IMG/VR virus record: IMGVR_UViG_3300042518_000395
Coordinates: 1-34,563 of that record
Strand: one strand, 5' to 3'
Source of the DNA: a virus
Length of the DNA stretch: 34,563 nucleotides
Each line of letters starts with the position of its first letter. Position 1 is the first letter of the stretch. The notes under the pieces were generated by a model. That model had not been told where the DNA came from. It did no database searches and saw only the letters and a program-made list of their open reading frames with translations. The position numbers and the translations under genes are program-made. Below, piece by piece: positions 22,101-29,552 of this stretch.

Positions 22101-22537
22101 AACGGTTTGCAGTAAGTGAAAATTTCTTTCTCGATGAGTTCGTGCCGCCTGACATTTACAACGAGCGCGGACAGCGTGCTATTCAACTGATCGACATTCG
22201 TGTGTTCATGGCGGCTCAGTTTCTACGTGACACAATCGGCAAGCCAATGGTGGTCAATAATTGGTGGAACGGTGGCAAGTTCACGCAGCGAGGGTTAAGA
22301 CGTCACGATTCCAAAACAGGTGCAAGATGGTCACAGCATAAGTACGGTCGCGGGTTTGATTTCCATGTTCCCGGTATGACCGTATCAGAGGTTCATGCGG
22401 TCATCATGCAAAATGAGGAGATGCTCATTAACCGTCAATGGATCACTGTCATTGAAGATAAACGAGACACCCCCTCGTGGATTCACGTAGATTGTAGGAA
22501 CACAGGGTTAGATCAAATCCTGATTGTTAGGCCATAA
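22097..22537 (+). CDS. Endolysin, M15-type peptidase
   Basis: 146 residues. SQHKYGRGFDFHV (79-91) fits the SxHxxGxAxD zinc site of VanY-type D,D- or L,D-peptidases (His81, Asp88), and SWIHVDCR (127-134) gives the third ligand (His130). Such enzymes cut peptide cross-links of peptidoglycan and serve as phage endolysins. No signal peptide is visible, so export would depend on a holin, probably the protein just upstream. It is the last gene of the rightward lysis transcript and ends at a terminator that faces the leftward operon. Confidence 0.85.
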   Translation: MKRFAVSENFFLDEFVPPDIYNERGQRAIQLIDIRVFMAAQFLRDTIGKPMVVNNWWNGGKFTQRGLRRHDSKTGARWSQHKYGRGFDFHVPGMTVSEVHAVIMQNEEMLINRQWITVIEDKRDTPSWIHVDCRNTGLDQILIVRP

Positions 22538-22567
22538 AAAAAGCGGCATCCTAAGACACCGCCTTTC
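22535..22567. terminator. Terminator between convergent operons
   Basis: GCGGCATCC..GACACCGC (22543-22562) forms a hairpin with two G-U pairs. A run of seven A (22536-22542) before it is a seven-T run for the leftward strand, so it mainly ends the leftward replication operon; it may also end the rightward lysis operon. Confidence 0.7.
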
Positions 22568-22586
22568 TAACATGAACACACTCAGG

Positions 22587-22895
22587 TTATCCCTGTGTTT
22601 CTTCTTCAGCCGGAGCATCAGCAATGAGATCGTCGTTCAACTGTACAGCCGACTTCAGTTCGTCAAGTGCTGCTTGTACTTCCGGTGCAACATTACCCTG
22701 AGCAGCAATAGCCGCATCGAGTTCTGCAAGTTTGCCATTGATTTCACCGAATGATTTCTTTGTCTGTTCGGTTAGTGCGGTGAGGGTGGCCGCGAGTTCA
22801 GTCTGATTCATCAGTATTTGTTTTAAGAGTTTACGAATTGCGCTGTTATCACTTGGAAAATGATAGTGAGTATGATAGTGTTTTGTTCCAAACAT
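22587..22895 (-). CDS. Small coiled-coil hypothetical protein (102 aa)
   Basis: Minus-strand gene. The frame opens at 22997 within the VRR-NUC gene, but the start at 22895 (MFGTKHYHTHYHFPSDNSAI) fits the neighbour spacing better (14 bases after its stop). The protein has a His-rich N-terminus and a helical, Ala/Leu-rich coiled coil (KLAELDAAIAAQG) with an acidic end (APAEEETQG). Such proteins are frequent in Bacteroidota phages; no role is assigned. It is the last gene of the leftward operon. Confidence 0.55.
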   Translation of the reverse strand: MFGTKHYHTHYHFPSDNSAIRKLLKQILMNQTELAATLTALTEQTKKSFGEINGKLAELDAAIAAQGNVAPEVQAALDELKSAVQLNDDLIADAPAEEETQG

Positions 22896-22908
22896 GACGC
22901 GAATATAA

Positions 22909-23262
22909 TCAGGGTTTTTGATCTTGAAAATAATCCTCCACAAGTTTAACAAACTCATCAAATGAACGGCATACTTCAACGCGATAACCACCGACACGAA
23001 GTTGTTCGTGCATCTTCTCTTGCTTGTCTGTTGGCTTAGCCGTTCCTACTTTCATTTCGATGAATAGGCCAGCGTGTGAGTGAGTAGATTCGGCAAGAAA
23101 CAAATCGGGAACTCCGGCAAGCGCACCCTCCTGTTTCATCCTGATCGCGGTTTTGTACGACCGTAACCCGCCATTAGGCACACTGAACAGAACATGGTTA
23201 GGGTATTGGTAGCGAAACCACTTCACACATTGCGCTTGGAGTTTTGATTCATGGTGTTTCAT
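22909..23262 (-). CDS. VRR-NUC domain nuclease
   Basis: 117 residues from an ATG that overlaps the stop of the C5 methylase by 4 bases; a longer frame from 23349 is less likely. The domain order fits VRR-NUC: an N-terminal HESKLQAQCVKWFRYQYP, a central SVPNGGLRS and a GVPDLFLAE catalytic Asp, then LFIEMKVGTAKPTDKQ (the E-x-K pair) and an end with GYRVEVCRSFDEF. This is a PD-(D/E)XK-type nuclease, often resolving branched DNA during phage replication and packaging. Confidence 0.85.
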   Translation of the reverse strand: MKHHESKLQAQCVKWFRYQYPNHVLFSVPNGGLRSYKTAIRMKQEGALAGVPDLFLAESTHSHAGLFIEMKVGTAKPTDKQEKMHEQLRVGGYRVEVCRSFDEFVKLVEDYFQDQKP

Positions 23263-24221
23263 ATTGTCAATTCTATTGCTTTGAAAATTTGATAAGCCAC
23301 TTGCGGCACTATTGCGTTTCCTCCGGCTTTGATTGATTCGTTTCGCCATTTAGGAAAGGTAATTCCGTCCAATCGGGCTGGAAACCCATCATCTCCATTA
23401 CAAATCGGGGATTGAGTTGGGAAGTTTTGCCAGGTTCCTGGCGAATCAATTTGGTCATGCTCATTTGGTTCTCCGTTTCCGATCCGCTCATTTTTCCGCC
23501 CTCTGATGCTAATGGTGTCGGTAGCATTCCCATTGATGCCATTGATGCCATTGATGGAGTGTGGCGTCTGCGTTCCGATGGACTGTCTGGTGCTTCCCTT
23601 GCTTTCGGTGTTGGTAGCATCTTGTTCAATCTCATTTCCAAAAATCCGTTCTTCGCTTCCTGTGCTAAATTTCCCGATGTTCCCGAAATTGATTTGCTCG
23701 TCATGTTTTCCATTTGAGCGTCCATTGCTCCCGGTGTTTTTAGCAACAAACCAAACCCGATCTCGTCTGTGCGGAGCGTCGACGGCACAAGCTGGAAGTA
23801 TAAACGGGATGACTTCGTACCCTTCAGCTTCCAAGTCAGCTTGCACCTCGTCGAATACCATCCCTCCATTCCAACTAAGTAACCCGCGAACGTTTTCGCC
23901 CACAACGTAAGTCGGGGCAATCTCGCGAATTGCTCTAAGCATCTCCGGCCACAAGTGGCGTTCATCTTCTTTGCCAAGTCGTTTTCCTGCAACTGAGTAG
24001 GGTTGGCAAGGGAATCCACCCGTGAGGATGTCAATGGTTCCTCTGTAAATAGTGAAATCTGTTTTAGTGATGTCATGGTAGCTAATTGCATTAGGCCAGT
24101 AATATTTCAAAACCTTTTGGCCGAAGTTGTTCCATTCGCAATGAAACACGTTCTCCCATCCCATCCACTCGGCTGCAAGGTCAAAGCCGCCAATACCTGA
24201 GAATAAACTTGCGTGTTTCAT
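23259..24221 (-). CDS. DNA (cytosine-5) methyltransferase
   Basis: 320 residues with the family motifs in order: SLFSGIGGFDLA (motif I, 5-16), GGFPCQPYS (motif IV, catalytic Cys72), GENVRG (motif VI, 108-113), HRRDRVWF (motif VIII, 151-158), and AGGNAIVPQVAYQIF (motif X, about 298-312). The target recognition region (about 170-280) is long and low in hydrophobics and contains a 9-base tandem repeat giving GINGING. A phage enzyme of this kind probably protects DNA against restriction. The same DNA carries a second long frame, noted separately. It overlaps the VRR-NUC gene. Confidence 0.95.
   Translation of the reverse strand: MKHASLFSGIGGFDLAAEWMGWENVFHCEWNNFGQKVLKYYWPNAISYHDITKTDFTIYRGTIDILTGGFPCQPYSVAGKRLGKEDERHLWPEMLRAIREIAPTYVVGENVRGLLSWNGGMVFDEVQADLEAEGYEVIPFILPACAVDAPHRRDRVWFVAKNTGSNGRSNGKHDEQINFGNIGKFSTGSEERIFGNEIEQDATNTESKGSTRQSIGTQTPHSINGINGINGNATDTISIRGRKNERIGNGEPNEHDQIDSPGTWQNFPTQSPICNGDDGFPARLDGITFPKWRNESIKAGGNAIVPQVAYQIFKAIELTI
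23309..24091 (-). CDS. Overlapping ORF inside the C5 methylase gene
   Basis: A 260-codon frame lies wholly within the methylase gene in another frame of the same strand. The product starts MQLATMTSLKQISLFTEEPL and has blocks such as YSTRCKLTWKLKGTKSSRLY, then FQLVPSTLRTDEIG, then LNPRFVMEMMGF. I associate these with proteins annotated beside or inside cytosine methylases in many phages and bacteria. Part of the similarity may only mirror the conserved methylase code, so translation is unproven. Ribosome profiling or mass spectrometry would decide. Confidence 0.4.
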   Translation of the reverse strand: MQLATMTSLKQISLFTEEPLTSSRVDSLANPTQLQENDLAKKMNATCGRRCLEQFARLPRLTLWAKTFAGYLVGMEGWYSTRCKLTWKLKGTKSSRLYFQLVPSTLRTDEIGFGLLLKTPGAMDAQMENMTSKSISGTSGNLAQEAKNGFLEMRLNKMLPTPKAREAPDSPSERRRHTPSMASMASMGMLPTPLASEGGKMSGSETENQMSMTKLIRQEPGKTSQLNPRFVMEMMGFQPDWTELPFLNGETNQSKPEETQ

Positions 24222-24925
24222 GGTGTTTCATTTTCTTCGGCTTGTAGTTTATCAAGTTCTTCGCTCAATCTCCACTTCCGGTAATCATCAAAGTCCATCA
24301 AAACCTCAAAACAATGTTTGAGGCGCGTTCCTTTTTCATATTCAATTTCATCCCACTCAGCCATCACCATCTGCTCAAATTCCGATGGTTTACTTCGCAC
24401 CGGCTCAGGCTTATCCGCAACCTTCGGCAGTTTGTCCACAACCGTTCGAAGTGCATCTCGCATGATGTCAGATTGAAATACTTCGTAGATGTTGTTGGTT
24501 TCAATTTCCTTTTTCTTCTTTTCCCGAACAACTGCCTGACGTTCGACTTCATACTTTCCGAGCCACCCGAAAATCACAGACATATCGAGGCGGTTGTAAA
24601 GTTCACCATACTGACCACAGGCCCCGTTCTGAAGGCAAACCTGAATATCATCAAGTGAGTACATCCATTGACGCTCAACGATCTGTTCTGCACACATCTG
24701 AACCTGTATCGAGTTCATGTTTTTATCCACGTTTACCGACTGAACACAGCGATTAACGATCAGAATAACTTTTTCAACGGTCAGGCCAATGTCAGCCTTC
24801 CGCAGTAGTGCTATGCTCGGTTGTTCCAAACTTAGCGCGATTGATGGCGATTGCTTCGGCTGCCATTTTCTCAGCATTTCTAACGGCCTGCTCTGCACTT
24901 GGAGTTGATTTCTTTCCTGTTCCAT
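24218..24925 (-). CDS. Hypothetical replication-region protein (235 aa)
   Basis: Unrecognised soluble protein with charged helical C-terminal half (a long basic/acidic stretch with VEDKL-like and ERQAVVREKKKKEIETNN patterns). The block VNVDKNMNSIQVQMCAEQIV and a following YSLDDIQVCLQNGACGQYG is recalled from Bacteroidota phage replication operons. The N-terminus is uncertain: ATG at 24925 overlaps the previous gene by 134 bases; a TTG at 24829 or an ATG at 24877 are alternatives. It overlaps the methylase start by 4 bases. A helicase loader or primosome role is only a guess. Confidence 0.55.
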   Translation of the reverse strand: MEQERNQLQVQSRPLEMLRKWQPKQSPSIALSLEQPSIALLRKADIGLTVEKVILIVNRCVQSVNVDKNMNSIQVQMCAEQIVERQWMYSLDDIQVCLQNGACGQYGELYNRLDMSVIFGWLGKYEVERQAVVREKKKKEIETNNIYEVFQSDIMRDALRTVVDKLPKVADKPEPVRSKPSEFEQMVMAEWDEIEYEKGTRLKHCFEVLMDFDDYRKWRLSEELDKLQAEENETP

Positions 24926-25610
24926 TTTTTATCGAGTTGATTATGTTTAACAAATTTGAGTTGATCTGTTCAAGTTTCAGTTGCTGTTGGTAGAATTTAT
25001 CCCAAGCACCATAATTATTCAGAATCCACCGCCAGGCGTTTATTGTTTCGTTGGCAAGTTCTTCCACACCCGCCCCCTGGTGTTTTTTTTCAACCTGCGA
25101 CCTGAGATAGCCGATGATCTTGTTTAGCCCTGCACGTCCGGCCGTGCTGAATTGTTCAGTCGTTCCAATTTTTTCTTCCAAAAATTTATTGTAAACTTCT
25201 AAAAATTCAAATGTTAGAGAATCCGGTTTACCGGAAGAAGATTTAATCTTCTTATTATCCTTATCCTTATCACTATCATTATTACTATCCTTCTTACTAT
25301 CGGCTTTTTTGGGTTCCGAAATAACCGACTGGGTTTTTTGGGTTTCTTTGGGTTCGGTTGGGTTATTTGGGCGGCCACCCTTAGAACCGTTGCTCCTGTT
25401 GCGTTCTATGGTTTTTTGGTAGCTTTCATCGTCCCTTTGAAACTGAGCCTTGAACGGAGCGAATAATAATTTTGTCATCCGGTCAAGTGGAATTTCTCGA
25501 CCATTCTGATATGCCGCAATCGCCATAAACAGCATTCCAGCTTCTTCTGGAGTCATCTCATCCAAAACAGACAAGGAGTCGATATGCAACATGAATGATT
25601 TTTTACTCAT
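24792..25610 (-). CDS. Phage replication-type protein (272 aa), DUF6291-like
   Basis: The N-terminal 90 residues (LSVLDEMTPEEAGMLFMAI, then LFAPFKAQFQRDDESYQKT, then RNRSNGSKGGR) fit a domain at the start of many Bacteroidota phage replication proteins. The middle (100-130) is a low-complexity charged linker (KKDSNNDSDKDKDNKK), and the C-terminal half is helical with an aromatic patch (WRWILNNYGAWDKFY). By its place between a 160-base gap and the replication genes it may bind the origin or load the helicase. It is the first gene after an upstream gap with an inverted repeat. Confidence 0.65.
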   Translation of the reverse strand: MSKKSFMLHIDSLSVLDEMTPEEAGMLFMAIAAYQNGREIPLDRMTKLLFAPFKAQFQRDDESYQKTIERNRSNGSKGGRPNNPTEPKETQKTQSVISEPKKADSKKDSNNDSDKDKDNKKIKSSSGKPDSLTFEFLEVYNKFLEEKIGTTEQFSTAGRAGLNKIIGYLRSQVEKKHQGAGVEELANETINAWRWILNNYGAWDKFYQQQLKLEQINSNLLNIINSIKNGTGKKSTPSAEQAVRNAEKMAAEAIAINRAKFGTTEHSTTAEG

Positions 25611-25641
25611 GGGCGAAAAAGAATAACCCCCGCGCGCAAAG

Positions 25642-25711
25642 GCTCACCCAGTTCCGAATGGAAATTGGCAATGCGGCAGGGGTATATTGTAAATTTTTTC
25701 ATTGGGTGAGC
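25642..25711. repeat. 9-bp inverted repeat in a 162-bp gap
   Basis: GCTCACCCA (25642-25650) and TGGGTGAGC (25703-25711) are exact reverse complements 52 bases apart. They lie in the only sizeable non-coding gap of the replication operon (25611-25772), just upstream of the leftward gene at 25610. This may be a structured 5' leader, an operator pair or part of a replication origin; nothing else is recognised in the gap. Confidence 0.4.
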
Positions 25712-25772
25712 AGTACAAACGTAATCCAAAAACTCAAAGTTAGGTCAGGCAGTTGTTAGATGGTTGTTGACA

Positions 25773-26012
25773 TTAGTCAAAGTTTTTCCCTTCTGCGTTT
25801 CGGAATTCTATTGATTCTCCCGTTTGCTTTCGGTGCGTTTCAAGTTCCATCAGTAGTTTGGATCGTTCGATCTCATACTTCAGCGAGTTGTTAGCTTGCT
25901 TGGCGAGGTTGGCTTGTGCCTTCGCCTGTTCAACCGTGCATTCTCCTTTGTCGAGTTTCTCCATCTGGTCGAAAATAAAGTGAAGGAGTGATTTGTTGTT
26001 AATGGGTTTCAT
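25773..26012 (-). CDS. Small helical hypothetical protein (79 aa)
   Basis: A compact, mostly helical protein (FIFDQMEKLDKGECTVEQAK, then AKQANNSLKYEIERSKLLME), with one cysteine. Proteins of this build, sometimes called hypothetical phage regulators, are frequent in Bacteroidota phage early operons. The ATG overlaps the stop of the previous gene by 4 bases. Confidence 0.65.
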   Translation of the reverse strand: MKPINNKSLLHFIFDQMEKLDKGECTVEQAKAQANLAKQANNSLKYEIERSKLLMELETHRKQTGESIEFRNAEGKNFD

Positions 26013-26644
26013 TGTTTTTTGTTGATTATGGTGTTTATTATTTTCAATGCTTTGTTTACCGTAATATCATGATTAATATCAATCATAAACCTTTGTAAAA
26101 ACATTTGATGTAAGTAGTCAAAATTGTTTATTAAGGTCTTGTATTTTATTGAAAAAAATGTTTTTAACGAAATCTCAATAATCAAATCATTGTTGAATCC
26201 GTAGGAATGTATAACAATCGGAACATTAGTGGATTGCCTTGTTAATCTTCGGTATTCATCACGTCTAATTGTTGACATGGCTAAAACTCTTTTGTCAATT
26301 AAGCCTTTATCAAAAAGAAATAACCATGCGTTTACGTAGTCATTCTCAGATTGTGATCTATAATATTGTTTTACAAGTCCTTTTGAAAATTGTGATGAAT
26401 CCTTAATTCCCATGTAATAATCAAGAAATGGCAAATCATATCTATCAACATCAAAGTGGAATTCATCCATGTCTATAACATTCATCTCAGCATCTTCATA
26501 TCGGCTGTTAGTGTAAGTAACACCATCAACAACAACCGATTTATTGACGTGCTTCCAATATGGAAATGTACCTGTAAATTCAACAATATTGTTTTCAACT
26601 TTATATTCTAACATAGCATCAATATTGAGGTTCAACTTTCTCAT
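26009..26644 (-). CDS. AT-rich hypothetical protein, possibly acquired
   Basis: 211 residues, rich in Asn, Ile, Lys, Tyr and Phe (INHDITVNKALKIINTIINK at the end). The DNA is clearly more AT-rich than its neighbours, a sign of recent transfer. No motif is recognised. It overlaps the gene before it by 26 bases and the gene after it by 4. It may be a moron gene that alters host or superinfection behaviour. Confidence 0.6.
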   Translation of the reverse strand: MRKLNLNIDAMLEYKVENNIVEFTGTFPYWKHVNKSVVVDGVTYTNSRYEDAEMNVIDMDEFHFDVDRYDLPFLDYYMGIKDSSQFSKGLVKQYYRSQSENDYVNAWLFLFDKGLIDKRVLAMSTIRRDEYRRLTRQSTNVPIVIHSYGFNNDLIIEISLKTFFSIKYKTLINNFDYLHQMFLQRFMIDINHDITVNKALKIINTIINKKQ

Positions 26645-26816
26645 TCAAGTAAGGCATCTGCCCACTTATATCCCGCGTCTTTTCAGTAAAGATATTTGCA
26701 CATGAGCAACCACCCATCGAACGGGTATCGTCCGAACATTTCACTACACACAGACCTTCCTTCCATTCTGCGGCAACCCTTCCGAATTTGTTAATCTTCA
26801 CTTTTTTTACAGACAT
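26619..26816 (-). CDS. Small cysteine-containing protein (65 aa)
   Basis: The protein has a CVVKC and a CSC group (residues 23-39), basic flanks and an aromatic end, which suggests a small metal-binding fold. It overlaps the DnaA-like gene by 10 bases and the AT-rich gene by 26. No family is recognised. Confidence 0.55.
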   Translation of the reverse strand: MSVKKVKINKFGRVAAEWKEGLCVVKCSDDTRSMGGCSCANIFTEKTRDISGQMPYLNEKVEPQY

Positions 26817-27250
26817 GGCTCGGGCGTTTTGATGTGTAACAATGCTTGGCGTTCTTCCTGCAAAATCTTGATCTGTTCATTGAGTATTGCAATTTCATGA
26901 TCAAGATAACTGATCGTCGTTTCGTGTGTAGCGCTAGCGCAGATCGACAGACATTCGCTCACAGTTGCGGCAAATTTCTTATCTGTTGCTATTAGATCGG
27001 CAGCAGCGTGTCGTGCGCTGTGCATCACCGTAGCGTGGTCACGATTGATGAACTTACCAATACTTTGAAGTGAAACGAATGTCGCACCACCCTTTTCTTC
27101 GTTCAATAGTTTCACCGCTATGTAGCAATAAACGTGACGTGCATAGGCTATATCTCGTTTTCGTGTCATGGAAATTATATCTTCCACTGACACGGTGTGT
27201 TTTACGGCAACCGTTCTGAGGATTGCGCTGAGTTTTTGATTTGTGTTCAT
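26807..27250 (-). CDS. DnaA domain IV-like protein
   Basis: 147 residues. Residues 20-80 carry the pattern of the DnaA DNA-binding domain: SVEDIISMTRKRDIAYARHV, then a helix, SLQSIGKFI and NRDHATVMHSAR; the signature RDHATVMHS is at 70-78. The AAA+ part of DnaA is absent, and the C-terminal 50 residues form a coiled coil (LDHEIAILNEQIKILQEERQ). It may bind DnaA boxes at the phage origin to recruit host replication factors or act as an inhibitor that titrates them. It is encoded among the replication genes. Confidence 0.8.
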   Translation of the reverse strand: MNTNQKLSAILRTVAVKHTVSVEDIISMTRKRDIAYARHVYCYIAVKLLNEEKGGATFVSLQSIGKFINRDHATVMHSARHAAADLIATDKKFAATVSECLSICASATHETTISYLDHEIAILNEQIKILQEERQALLHIKTPEPCL

Positions 27251-27255
27251 GTTTG

Positions 27256-28080
27256 TTAGAATAAAGTTGGATGAATTTTTTCTATTTTCGTTTTGTCAAA
27301 TCCATAATCTTTTAGATCAGATTTTGACTTTTGTTCTTCTTGTAGCCATTGGTTTGCAGCCAACCAAAAGTTTTTCTTAATTTCAAAACCAAATGCTTTT
27401 CGGTTCAGTCTTTCAGCGGCAACAAGTGTTGATCCACTTCCTGCGCATGGATCAATAACAACGTCACCTTCATCTGTGAATATTGAAATCAATGTTTTCA
27501 ATAGCTCAACCGGCTTTTGTGTCGGATGAATTTTTTCACTATCATTGTCACGTGGCCAATCAATGCAATTGAAAATCATTTTACCATTATTCCTAAACTT
27601 TGGCAGCCTGTTGCGATAAAGAACAAGGCCATATTCACAGTTGCCTACAATCTTCATGTTGGCCTTTAGTACCTGAGCTGAAAAGTTCTTTCTAAAAACA
27701 AGGTTTATATAATTATTTAAGCCATATCTTTTAGCGAGTTCAATCAAATACATTTGCTGATCGAATGCGCAAAATATAATCATACACGGCGCTTCACTTT
27801 TCTGCCTGCCTTCACCTTCTTTTTTTTCTGTCTTTGGCTCAGACTTTAGCATTGTGCTGCAAAAGTGCATAAACTCAGCAGGCCTAAAATCCTCATCGGT
27901 ATCAAAAAAACTTGTACCAGCCAACTCGCTTTCGCCGTTATCGTTATCTCCATCTTTATACCATGCGGGGTTTGATGCGTATGCGTTGTTGCCTAAATTG
28001 TATGGAATATCAGCAATAATTAGCTGCGCCTTTGGTATGTTATACCGCTTATAGTTTTGGAAGTGATCTCTGTAAATCAT
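27256..28080 (-). CDS. DNA N6/N4 methyltransferase
   Basis: 274 residues, beta-class order: ADIPYNLG (motif IV, DIPY at 24-27) precedes VIDPCAGSGSTLVAAER (motif I, near 218-234), with HPTQKPVELLKTLI between them. The central region has an insert with charged residues (KTEKKEGEGRQKSEAP), perhaps part of target recognition. It differs clearly from the cassette methylase, so the two are not recent copies. No restriction endonuclease is nearby. It overlaps no gene and is in the early leftward operon. Confidence 0.9.
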   Translation of the reverse strand: MIYRDHFQNYKRYNIPKAQLIIADIPYNLGNNAYASNPAWYKDGDNDNGESELAGTSFFDTDEDFRPAEFMHFCSTMLKSEPKTEKKEGEGRQKSEAPCMIIFCAFDQQMYLIELAKRYGLNNYINLVFRKNFSAQVLKANMKIVGNCEYGLVLYRNRLPKFRNNGKMIFNCIDWPRDNDSEKIHPTQKPVELLKTLISIFTDEGDVVIDPCAGSGSTLVAAERLNRKAFGFEIKKNFWLAANQWLQEEQKSKSDLKDYGFDKTKIEKIHPTLF

Positions 28081-28098
28081 GTGTTCATGTTTGTTATG

Positions 28099-28806
28099 TT
28101 AATTATTCAATATGTACTGCACTATCTCGTCGCGTAGCTTCACGGCCTTGTCAAGTTTGATGAGCATCTGTTCAAGGTCCTCCGGCACAGCGAATACTTC
28201 AACCACCTTCAGCCTTTTGTCAGCAGGAAATCGCGGATCAAAACTTCCAAAATACCACACGGGTATCTTATTGAAGAAGATGTTTGCCTGAATCTGCCAA
28301 TAGTAATCAGGCTCATTGTCCTTCAAATCTTGTGCGGTGTCCAGCGTCCGAAGTCTGCGAAGGTGAACGGTTGAGTTATACGGGCATTTCACTTCGCCAC
28401 CATACTTTTGTTCGCTGATTCGGAAGTAAGCATCAGGCGAGGCTCCTGAGTAGTCATGATATAGAACGAAGCGAGGTTTCATTTCGATGTTGTCAGGTTC
28501 ACAACCTAAGTGTTTACCAAGTTCGAGGATCGCGTGTTCTTCCCACTCATTGCCCCAATCAGTTGCCTTCGATGAGAATTCACCCTGTGCTTCACCGGTG
28601 ATGATCTCAGTGGCCTTTTCTTCGATGTAGGTCATGGCCGTTTGGCTCATGTTACCTGCATCCTTATCGGCCTTGCTGCGTGGTTCCGTGAACAGTTTTC
28701 CAAGTCCTGAGCCGGTGAATCGTCCGAGCCTGATCTTATCCCATGCTCGGGAGTTCTGCGCTGAATTCTTCAGCACTTCAAATTGTAGTTCGTCTGCGAG
28801 GTTCAT
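28099..28806 (-). CDS. YqaJ/lambda-type exonuclease
   Basis: 235 residues. The nuclease motifs are in order: a WGNEWEEHAILEL helix with an acidic pair (84-96), the segment SGASPDAYFRI (Asp near 125), GGEVKCPY (E-x-K at 138-140), and the closing YYWQIQANIFF (about 168-178). This is a 5'-3' double-strand exonuclease, which with an annealing protein does single-strand annealing recombination. The next gene upstream, which overlaps by 4 bases, is RecT-like, the usual partner. Confidence 0.9.
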   Translation of the reverse strand: MNLADELQFEVLKNSAQNSRAWDKIRLGRFTGSGLGKLFTEPRSKADKDAGNMSQTAMTYIEEKATEIITGEAQGEFSSKATDWGNEWEEHAILELGKHLGCEPDNIEMKPRFVLYHDYSGASPDAYFRISEQKYGGEVKCPYNSTVHLRRLRTLDTAQDLKDNEPDYYWQIQANIFFNKIPVWYFGSFDPRFPADKRLKVVEVFAVPEDLEQMLIKLDKAVKLRDEIVQYILNN

Positions 28807-29552
28807 GATACGCGATTTATTAGGTTTTCAATTTCTTCGATTTGGTCTGAACTCATCACGTCTTTGACAAGATCGGTCGCCTGGCGAATCTCGAATTCAT
28901 CTGCACCCGACTTGATGGCGTTCCTGATCTTGTCCATCGCTGATTCGGGGAGTGAGGTTAGGCCGGTAGTAGCCTGATTGTATTCGACAACCTTTCCGGT
29001 TACGTCGATGACTTCCTCATAGGTCTGAAGTCCCATTGAAATCTCAGGGGCAAATTGCCGTGTGAAGAATGAAGCTGCGCGGTAACGCCTCATCAGTTCC
29101 GGCATCGACTTCCACTTGCTGCCGCCCTTCGTTGTCCATCCTTCAGCCTTCGCCATTTCCATTGAAACCCATGCCCCGCAGAGAGTTTCTCCCGTTGACT
29201 TATCAAGTGCATAGGCCCGTGTCCTGCCGCCTTCGTTAGCATCTTCCTCATATCGCAGAGGGCTGAACTTGCCGCAGGCGTTAAGTGTCGCAATCAGGAA
29301 TGTTGATGACCATGAGGGTTTGCCTTGAATAACATAGAGGTTCTGCATAACCATCAGAGGCGATGATCCGATTCGGTTAGCCATCTCAAGGGCAATGATA
29401 CAGTTCCCGATGTTGTTCTTGTACTGAGTAGGAACCATGTCCGACTGAGCGAATACCTGCGCAATTCTTTGCGCGAGTTGAAAGTTGTCTGCGCTCTGAA
29501 ATGGCGCAAGGTTGGTTTGATTGGCTGTTGCCAATTCTTTTGATGTGTTCAT
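28803..29552 (-). CDS. RecT-like single-strand annealing protein
   Basis: The ATG at 29552 overlaps the stop of the gene before it and is preferred over 29603. The 249-residue product has the RecT blocks: LAQRIAQVFAQSDMVP, then NCIIALEMANRIGSSPLMVM, VIQGKPSWSSTFLIATLNAC, and a middle with an ACGKFSPLRY loop and WKSMPELMRRYRAASFF. Annealing proteins coat single strands left by the exonuclease and pair them with homologous DNA. The C-terminal part is acidic. It is an early gene, and the pair would aid concatemer formation. Confidence 0.9.
   Translation of the reverse strand: MNTSKELATANQTNLAPFQSADNFQLAQRIAQVFAQSDMVPTQYKNNIGNCIIALEMANRIGSSPLMVMQNLYVIQGKPSWSSTFLIATLNACGKFSPLRYEEDANEGGRTRAYALDKSTGETLCGAWVSMEMAKAEGWTTKGGSKWKSMPELMRRYRAASFFTRQFAPEISMGLQTYEEVIDVTGKVVEYNQATTGLTSLPESAMDKIRNAIKSGADEFEIRQATDLVKDVMSSDQIEEIENLINRVS

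Noticed and set aside
23412-23910. Plus-strand ORFs over the C5 methylase
   Set aside because: They arise from repeat and codon bias on the opposite strand; no motif.
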